From: Plakobranchus ocellatus
Lineage: Eukaryota; Mollusca; Gastropoda; Plakobranchidae
Length of the DNA: 24,674 nt
NCBI GenBank assembly: GCA_019648995.1
Contig: BLXT01005173.1
Coordinates: 80,040-104,713, forward strand
Direction of reading: 5' to 3'
Shown in pieces: positions 7,900 through 17,768 of this stretch. How positions within the stretch are numbered: position 1 is the first letter of the stretch; each line of letters begins with the position of its first letter. The translations under genes and the position numbers were made by a program. The notes below the pieces were generated by a model. The model was given only the letters and a program-made list of their open reading frames with translations. It did no database searches and was not told the origin of the DNA.

Positions 7900-10800
7900 G
7901 TGTCGACTAAGATTGTTTAATTTAAAAAAAAGATAACATCAAAATTAATGTTAGCTTCCAATAACAGTTTTTGCAATTCTCTATTCCTTACAATTTACCT
8001 AACGTCATAACAACAAATTTATTATATACCTTTAGTTGATTAGTGCTGCATTTATGCAATAATTGTATCACATTCTATACTTACATGTTGCAGGTGTGTA
8101 TGCTTATTCAGAAGAGCAATATACAATTATTAATTGCAATGAACCTTGGCTTTTCCGGTGACAAATATTTATTTTTAATCTCTGACCTCAATTACCAATT
8201 CAACACACCAATACCCCTGCTTTCTTTTTGTTCTTCTCAATCTCTCCCTGCAGACTTACATAAAATTACTTGTCTTTCAAAATTATAATAGGTCACCTTC
8301 AAATATGATTTGTTTTTGTTTTCACATTATAGTAAAATATCCGTAAGCCTTGCTTTTAGCTCTGTTTCTGAGCCAGGTTAAAGCAGCAATAAGAGATGAG
8401 AAACCTCAAAACCGCTGCAGAAATATTCCAATAAGCCATAAGTTTTTAAAGTCAAGACTTAACAGACCCTATATGTAAGTATTTGCATATAATTCACACA
8501 CTTGTAAAAATTGATGGACATCCACGAATGTACCCTGTATTCATCATGTGACTGGATAAATATTGACTGTTTAAAAAAAAAATACTTTTTTTGACCAGTG
8601 TTGATTTAAAAAAAAGACAATCTTGTTGTGTGTTCTTGCATATTTTGATTGAGGTCCTGTTTAAAGATGCTGTCTTTGTGTATCTTTTTTTTATAATACT
8701 TTAGGCCCAGCCAGTGACAGCCAGTTCAGGCATTTTGAAGGCGATAATACAGAAGTGATGAAAGCTCTCAAAGTCAGAATTAATGCCTCGGAGAAGTTGG
8801 TTCAAGAGCAAGAGCAAAAACTGGAGGTGCAGAAAAAATGCAGGTCAGCATTGTTGATTCCTTGATGAACAGAGTTCTGCATCTCAACAGAGAACTCAAT
8901 AGTCTAAAATATAACATACAAGTGTGAGACTCCAAGACCAGGGAGATTCTAAAATACATAAACAATTTATGTTTGTATTTTAACCTGTTCTAGAAACTAA
9001 AGAATCATATAGTATTCAATATATAATTATATGTATTACTTTTTCTTGTTAAAAGAAAGCAAACAACATAGATTATCTAAACCAGAACTGCGCTTCTTCC
9101 TATGTTGATTTTGCTTATGAAATTGCACTAGTTTTCTTAAGGATTCAAAGATAATATTCTCTGCTTCAGAGCAGCAGTTTTCAAATTTTTAGTAACCGAG
9201 TGCCAGTTAATGATATAAAATGCTGAAACGTATCACTTGGTTCCAGATAAAGTTTACTTCACCCACACTGATATCAGTGTACTTCAAAAGTGCAACACAC
9301 AAAATGACACATAAGGGGAGGAATCGCTTGCACATCATTTGGAAGGCTGCCGTATTCCATAGGTTGTGGACAACTGCTTTAAGCTGTAGCTACACATGGT
9401 TGATTTGAAATTCTTCAAACAGTTTTATACATGCCCAAAAATTTTGTTATATGTTTCAGTATCATTGTACATTATTTGGGTAGTAAAAATTATTCATTTA
9501 TCACTAAACTACACCTTTACTTCTAAAATATTATCTGTAAATATTGGTGTTTTAAAACTTTGACAGCACTGTTTCTTTGTATATTTATTGGTTAACTTTT
9601 TTTTTCTCAGCTGTCAGAAGTTTCCAAGGAAAATAGTAAAGCATTGAAGGGTCTGCGAAAATTCCACAGCTTGCCTCATATTAGATTCTATTACAGCTTA
9701 ATATTTTGCAATTTATTTGAGGTCAAAATTTTAACTTCACAATGTAATTTTGTGAGAGTGTGATACCTGAATGAAAACTTTTATTTCAGTTTTTATGCAC
9801 ACATTTTTTTCGATGCAAATTATCATAACAAAATTTATCGAAATCTAGAGCTATGTCTTTCAAACAGAAAATTACAAACAATGTAAATTTAATTTTAAAA
9901 AAAAAATGGCTAATTATATTATATGCTTTTAAAAATACATTTATCTTTCGTGGCAAAGAAAAAGTTTTTGAAATATGATTTTCCATTCCTGTCACATTGA
10001 CTTGCTCTATGGCTGAGAACGCTTACAAGGGAGAGGGAGTTCTGGAATTGATTCAGTTTAAGAACTGAGTTTTCTGTTGTTGCTACAAACAATCTTGGTT
10101 CATTTTGAGGTTATAGGTATAGATGTCACCCTGCATATTGAAATTGTTAATAGTATTATATTATTGTTATATATTAAATATTTCCTACGTAAATACAAAA
10201 AAAAAGATATTAAATCTAAACTAGAATAGGGCTTTCAATGCCAAGAGCTAAAAAATAGGATTTAAAAATTTTAAAACGAAAATAATTTACTTTATGAGCT
10301 ACTTAGTAATCGGCACAAGAAGTTGACAAAAAGAGCTACCGATCTGCAATAAAAGGTCAAGAGCAAGAGACAGCCAGCATGATGGAGGGACAGTATTGTG
10401 CGACAGAGAAAACCGCTCTAGGACAGAGAGACTAAAAACAGAGCAATAGCAGCTCGAAACACAATTTTAAACCTGAAAGTTCCTGCTAATTTATCTAAAA
10501 ATTATTTGAGAGTAAGCGGCTTCCAAGGTATACCACATGATGAAAAGTAATCTAAGACAGATTCATATCTGCACTCGGACAAACACATTGTTAAAAACTA
10601 GTTATCAAACAGGTCAAATAACTGTAAAGGGCTTAAGAATTGTTTGTTCACTATGTGACCGTTTTTAAGTTGCCTCATATCAGCTTTTTGAACTTATCAT
10701 TTAAAATCTTAACTTGCTTTGTTTCACAACCAAACAGCACAATGAATGCCGACCTGTTTCATGCAAAGCAAACTTTCTAATGTGCGATTATTGTATCAGC

Positions 10801-13800
10801 TGCAGATTTTTGCTTTAAACTTTAAAAGAAAACTCTAAAACTTATCCAAGCATTTACAGTTCCAATAAGCTTTGAAGAATTGAATTCATTTCCCTTCATA
10901 AACAAGTAAACTTCTATTATTTGTATTTATGTAGTCACAGCACAGAGTGAGATGCTTTGCAGTTGGCACAGGTCAAGTGTAAGAAATGAAAAAGAAAACA
11001 AAAAAATACCTACAAGTATCAATTTGTGGGACTCTAGTGATGTTCAGCACTACTTACAAACTATGAATAGTGGTTTTTAAACATACACAATTTCATTTTC
11101 TATGGTATATTTTTCCCAAAGGATCTAATTTTAACGAAACGCGGCACATTTCCTAGTAAAATTGTCAATATAGTACATTGTTTTTGCATAAGATTACAAG
11201 AAAATTATTTTCTATTTTCTACAATTATCAGTTCTGAGCCAGACCAAAATAGAAAAAAAAGAAAGCTTTGTCACATTAATGATCGAATTCTTAAAATGTA
11301 ACTTTGTTTGATTCAACTTTATAATCAGATTTTAAAATTGCATAAAACGTGACTATATTTTTATTTTGTAATTTTGGCATTACTTGTTCTTTCCATTTCC
11401 ATATTATAAATTACCCACGCTGTTCCTAGTCATACACATAGTGCACTATTGATATTATGTGATCTCAATTGTGGATTCTTCATATGTTTAAGATAATCTT
11501 CAATGTTTTATTTTCTAATGACGCAGGCATCAATATCAAGACGACTGAAGGAGGTCAGGTAAGAAAACTATGGGAGGGGAGGAGGATAGAAAAGTTTTTA
11601 TATTGTTGCTCCTGTTAATATTTGTTAAAACAGGAACAAATACGCTTTATTGCCATTTTCTAATCGACTCTCAGTTAATTTTTGCAAGTTCATTGCTGAT
11701 TGCTTTATGTTTTGCTGAGCTCTCAGTTTTAGCCTATCTGGAGTAGACAATACTTTTCTCTGACGACGTTACTTTTCAGCAGTGTAGAGACACTCATCAA
11801 ACGTTTTTTTTTCATTAAATGCAATGTATTATAATTTCTGATTGTATTCCTTTGCTCTTTTCACTGATTCTGGATAGCATGCAATCACTGATAACATCAA
11901 ACACCTACCTTCCGGCTGATCTTATGATCTCTACGTTATTAATCCCATAAATAAACACTTAATGTTGCTTGTACCGGATTTCAGCTGGAACATCAAGTTC
12001 TAGTCCATATGACATGAACAGATCTCATAATGTCATTGTTTTTATTGATCCAGAATATCATTGGTAGAGTTTCAGTGGCTGCTAAAGAGTATAGAACAGC
12101 AATCAAAAGATAAGGAGCCAGTTCACTTTGATAGATTGAGAATTGGGTTTTCACTCTGAAAGGTTTTGTGCTTTTTTCTCGGTTACTTAAGGAGATTTCA
12201 TGAACATAATGACCAAATCGGCTTATTCTCCTTTTGAAAATTTGTATATACGAGTCCCAGAAATCTTTATAATGGATCATCATCACCATCAAGAAATGCC
12301 AATCCATAAAGAGCATGACATTTTGGAACACCTGACTGTATAATTTTCTTTACGCTCTATTTTGTTTTTTTTTTGTTGCATTTTTTACTTTATTGTTGTT
12401 TCTCTGATTTCCTCTTCTCTGTCTGGTTTGCTTCAGCTTCTTCCTGTACAGCTCAAAACAAGAGAATTTTTTTCTTAAACTTTTCTCTCAATGCTATTAG
12501 CTTTTATTACTTTCTTTATGAGTATAAAGTGCTTTCATTTTTATAATTTTATTCTCTTAAAACGAATTTTATTTAAGCTCTGCCCATGATGCCCATGAAG
12601 CTACAAGTATTTTTTTTTAATCTATATTTCACAACTACTGATGATCACGGTTACACATTTGCTGAATATCCAGTTCTCCTAACCATAATGTTTCATTTAA
12701 AACAAGAAAAGTGAAATTTCACGCTCGTTTTGATGATATGTTCAATGGACAATATTTCAATGTTAAACGCTGTTCTGACAGCTCGTTCAGGTTAGTTTAT
12801 GAAGCAGATTTAAAGTGTAAGGAGATAGATTAAATAAAGAGGGTTTCATTGATATTCTTAAATAAAATCCACAATGAGGACAAAAGCTTCACAGCTTCTT
12901 CAAATCTAATGTATGAAAGTAAAGGATGCAACTGCTTGTGAAACCTCAATCCCTTTAGCTCTATGTATTTTCAAAGAGAGATTCATATTTATGAATAATT
13001 TTACCTGTAAATATTCTTTAAAAAGAGAATAACAGAGATGATATTCAAGCTTCAGAGACAGGAAAAACGTCCAAAGATCTCCTGTAAAAGAGCCTAAACC
13101 TGTTACTTCATTACAGCCAAGCTGTTGCTAGACTGGAGGCTCGTGGTGGCCGACAATACCAACATATCGTTCAGCGCACAGGTAGTAGAGTGGTGTTATA
13201 GAAGTGGTATACAGAAACCAATAAAAAATGTATCTCGTCATCAATCTCTTTCACCAATTAATAACTTTCCATCCTTCTCTCTTTATCGTTAATCTGAATT
13301 ATAAGCTATTAATCTTATCCTCTTTCTCTTTCCATGTCATTCTATTTTTCTCTCTATCTATCTATCTATCTAACTGTCTGTCTGCCTGTCTGTCTGTCTG
13401 TCTCTCTGATATCTGTCTGTCTTGATTTAAATCACCATCTCACACTCCATTTCTCTCTTTGCCTGCATTTTTCTGAATCGCTTCTTCACTTTATTGTTCA
13501 TCTCAATATATTTATTGTATCAGCCATTTTATTGGCTTCTATCTTGATACATCTACCTCAAATGGTTTCTTCTTTGTTTCTTAGGTTCATTTTCTATATT
13601 TTTCGTGGGTTTTTTTTTGTGTATCTACTACTTATTTGTCTTGACCCTATTTCCTTTTAAAGATCCCTCGCTCCAATCAACCCGAAAAGAGAGTGAGAGT
13701 CTGGAAGAGAGGAAGAGAGTCAGACAGACAGACAAAGATTGAGAGGGAGGAGGAGAGGGAGGGAGAGTATCAGAAATGGCCATTGTCAGATAGAGAGAAG

Positions 13801-16800
13801 ACGAAAATGAAATCGAGACTCTTTGCATAAAAAAAATGTGGACAGTAAATCAGAGAGAAAGGAAAAGAAAAAGAAAAGACATGAAAAAATACAAAAAAAA
13901 AAGAGAGAAATTAGAGAGAGAGAAAAAAAAATATTTTATAGATAACAAAACAGAAATCAAGAGAGCCACTAGCGAAAGTGGGGGAGAAGATACATATGGG
14001 AAGGCAGGGCAAAAGGAAAGACAAACGAAGGGAGAGGCGGATGGGAAAAGAAAGATAAAGAGCGCTGGCAGACAGACAGACAAACAAATGTATAGAGAAA
14101 AAATAAGAGGGGAAGATTCACAGAGGGAGCAAATACAGAGGTAGATACATAGATAGAGAGATAGGCCTTACTTTTTGCCCAAGACCTCGCCATCACAGAT
14201 TTGAAGGTAAAGTTTTACTCAGGAAACCTTTTTTCTCGTGTCAGGAGTAACGGGTGAAAGTTAGAGCCCACGAGGCTAAAGATGGAAAGAACAACGATTT
14301 ACGATTAAAATCCATCTATCTATCCGGCTATCTATCTAACTAATTATCTAATCTATCTATCTATCGATCTATCAATCTGTCTGTCTGTCTATCTATCCAT
14401 CAATCTGTCTTTTTATTCATCTGTTACAGGACTAAATTATAAGTTTATGGAATTGCTATGTTGATTTTTTTTCAATGTTCATTGATTAATACATGTATTG
14501 ATTTCCCTGTCTCCATACTGTGAAGTGTGAGAGTCTTCCTTGCCGTGTGGCAGTAATAGACAGCTGGGCTACGTCTAACACCTACACTGTGGCTTGCCAT
14601 CTGGCAGTAATAGCTGGGCGAAGTCTAACACCTACACTGTGGCACTCACAATGCGCCTCTGTCTGCGTATTGACATTCTAGAAGTAGCAAACGACAACAT
14701 GAAAGTAAAGGTACCTACAGCATATTTGGCATTGTTGCCCTAGATATTTTAACATATCCAGATTTAATGCTTTAGTTTTTAACTCAGTCCCGTTAGCAAA
14801 AAGTGTAACATCACGCGGAAGCTCTACAAAAAATGATTTTCAAAAGCTTTGAAGGATGCAATGGCGACTGTTTGCTAATAGAGGATTTAAGTAAGAAAAA
14901 GAAGGTAACTGGCCATCTATGCATTATACCTTCTCTCCTTCCTCCTTTCTTCATTGCTTTTCTTTTCAGTCTTTTTTTTTTCTATGGCTCTCTGTGGCTT
15001 TATTTTTTCAGCTGTCTTTCTCTCTCTCTTGTTTTGCTTTACTCCTTTCTCAAATGCTTTTTTCTCTTCTTTTTTTTAGTTACCTTTTTTTCAGTTTTTC
15101 TTTTTTTTTTATTCGTCCATTTTGCCGATCTGATTCTTCTTTCGTCCATTTTGCCAATCTGATTCTTCTTTCGTCCATTTTGCCGATGTGATTCTGTTCC
15201 TCTAACTCTCCCCCTCCTTTCTCTTTCTTCCCCTTCTTTTATTACAGTTCGTTTCTTTCATTCTTTCTATATCTCACATTCTCTCTCCCCGTAACCTCTG
15301 AAATTAAAAAAAAAACAAGGCTTTGGCAATATTCTGTTAAGAACTACAAGGTTTTTCACCTTTAAACTCGGATATCAATAAGCGCTGGAAAAAAATGTCT
15401 ACGACTGCTCTTAAAAGCGTAAACAAAGAAAGTATCTTATGGATAAAGACTTTAGATTTGTCAAGCCGTGGTATTTTGCAGAGATTTCAATTGTATTGCT
15501 GACAAGCATGCTCGATTGTGAACTGTAAGTGAAAAAAAAGTATAAATATAACAGGGACCAACGTTTTGTTTGTTATTTCAGTGCTTGATTTTTGGTCTGT
15601 AAAAATCACCATTGTAGACAAAGGAAATGCCTTGATTGTTTGATTTTTTTATTTTGCATGAAAAGACCTACTACTTCTTATACTGGGTTATAAACGCTTT
15701 TTTGTCCTTAAGACCATGTCTCGGTCTTTCGAGGTGGTTTCCTTAGGGAGACGTCGGACTAATCACACATAACTCATCACTCATCACACATCACACATCA
15801 CACACGAAATAAACACACTGTAACGACTTGTGCGAGTCGGACTGATCACACATCACACATCACTCATAACTCATCACACATCACTCATCACACACATGAA
15901 TGAGCATGTTCATTTTTTTGGTTGTTGTGTGATCACATTTGGACTTGGAATTGAGTCTCTGAAGTTTGTGAATCCAGGCTGAATGTCACACTTTATGAAA
16001 TCATGCAGCTCATGGAAGCTTGGCTGGGACACCCGAGCATAATTCTGTAATTTCTCGGGGTCATGCAATAGCTTAGGGTAGAGAGTTGCATATTCACTGT
16101 CAGTCCGGCGGGCACTGTAAATAGGTCTACACCACATTCTTGTTCGTTTTTTATGCCAACCATGCAGAATCACGGGGTCAATGATCAGGGGATCGCTTAA
16201 TGAAAACGCCATTTTGCGAGAAGAAAGACATTCAAACTAGACTTGTTCTGAGCTGCAAAAGCGTAGAGTGACGTGATGTGTGTGATGTGTGTGTATGACC
16301 AGTCAGACACTCCCTGTGTGATGAGTGATGTGTGAAGTGTGATGAGTGATGAGTTATGTGTGATTAGTCCGACGTCTCCCTTAAAGACTCAGGGAGCATC
16401 AAGTACCATTGAATCACCAAACGCTTTTATTCTTTGAGTTTCTTTGAAATTCAATATTTCCTGTATCTTCAACAGAACCAGAGGCTGTACAAATGAACTT
16501 TGATTGCCACACTATTATCATTCTTCATAGCATGGCATACTCTGATAACATGCTCATTCAAAACCCATGATAGAGAGAGATTTAAAATAATGAATTTTTA
16601 AAAGATTTTTCTTTTCTCTTTGACAATTTCTGTATAACTGACATCATCTCAGCCTTGATGGACCAAAGAGACAACTCAAAAGAAAATCTTTAGCCCTTTT
16701 GATAGTGTATCGACTAGTGACTAAGTACATTTTGCCAATACTTGAATTTTCTTTGGCATTTTTTATGACTAAATTCTTTGCTGATTTTCAAGATTGTCAT

Positions 16801-17695
16801 ATGGAAATTATAACTTTTAATCACAAGCAAAGGGCATGACACCATTTTAACCAATTGATGACTGTGTGTTTTGATATAGACCGCCTCATATATAACCGCA
16901 CTCTTCAATTATATGAACGAGCAACATCATTATCATGAAGCTCTCTGTTATTATCAATAAGTCTAGAACCAAAAAAAAGACACGGTAATCGTAATTATCA
17001 TTTTCGGATTTTTTATATCAAATTTTGCTGTCAATATAAAAAAGAAAGAAACATATACTAGATGTACAGACAAAAAGTTAGACAACGCAGATAAAGAGCT
17101 TCCTGTTTTTTTTTAAACAAAAAGGGCATTAGCGAAATTATCAGCGATTTCTCCCTAATCACTTTTTTTCTATCTTTTCCCATGTCTTTCTATCATTTTC
17201 CTGAACTTTATTTCTCTCTCCTTGCCGTATTATCACCTAGTGTACTAAATGCAGTATGTTTTCTTCTGTTCTTGTTTCTTTCTCTCCATATTTCTTTGCT
17301 TCTTTATTTTCTCTATCGTCTCTATTATTGTTGCCTCCATACAGCTTTCTTTGTTATTAAGTTTGCTCCTTTTCTTCACCCTTCTTTTTTTTCATATCTT
17401 TATCTCATTCTTCTTCTGTAAATTTCTCGCTCTCTTCTCATTCTTTTTTTCTACTCTTCATCTTCTATTATTAGCTCCAGGGGTATCTCCCCCTCTCATT
17501 CCCTCTGCCTATCCTCTCTCATATTACAGTAGCAAACTTTCGGTAAACTTCTGATGATAAAATGTTTTTCCAACCTCTGATATTCTGTTATTCAGCTAGA
17601 AAAATGTTTTACAATCTTTTTGAAAGGCGAAAAAAAAATTGCTTCGTTTGGGGGGACATTTTCAATGACAAAGCTAATTCATAAAAACAGGAAGA

Positions 17696-17768
<73 letters not shown>

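Larger units (their letters stand above)
15746..16380 (-). mobile_element. Non-autonomous PIF/Harbinger DNA transposon, 635 bp
   Basis: The ends begin GGGAGACGTCGGACTAATCA and form terminal inverted repeats of 56 bp (15746-15801 and 16325-16380) with one mismatch. They are flanked by TTA on both sides (15743-15745 and 16381-16383), the 3-bp T(A/T)A-type duplication typical of PIF/Harbinger. The subterminal regions are packed with CATCACAC/CATCACTC repeats. The minus strand keeps only the N-terminal part of a Harbinger transposase; the DDE catalytic part is absent, so the copy would need a transposase in trans. It lies in the last intron of the plus-strand coiled-coil gene. The well-matched ends suggest recent activity. 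Confidence 0.92.

Noticed and set aside
11993-12331. 112-codon minus-strand ORF inside an intron of the coiled-coil gene
   Set aside because: It has no family motif, its acceptor is weak and its composition is typical of AT-rich chance frames. It may be chance or an old repeat.
13836-14144. Lys/Arg/Glu-rich ORF
   Set aside because: It is a translation of purine-rich simple repeats. The opposite strand gives an equally open Ser/Leu/Phe frame.
17182-17554. Hydrophobic ORFs resembling membrane proteins
   Set aside because: They arise from a polypyrimidine tract (Phe, Leu and Ser codons) without splice or start support.
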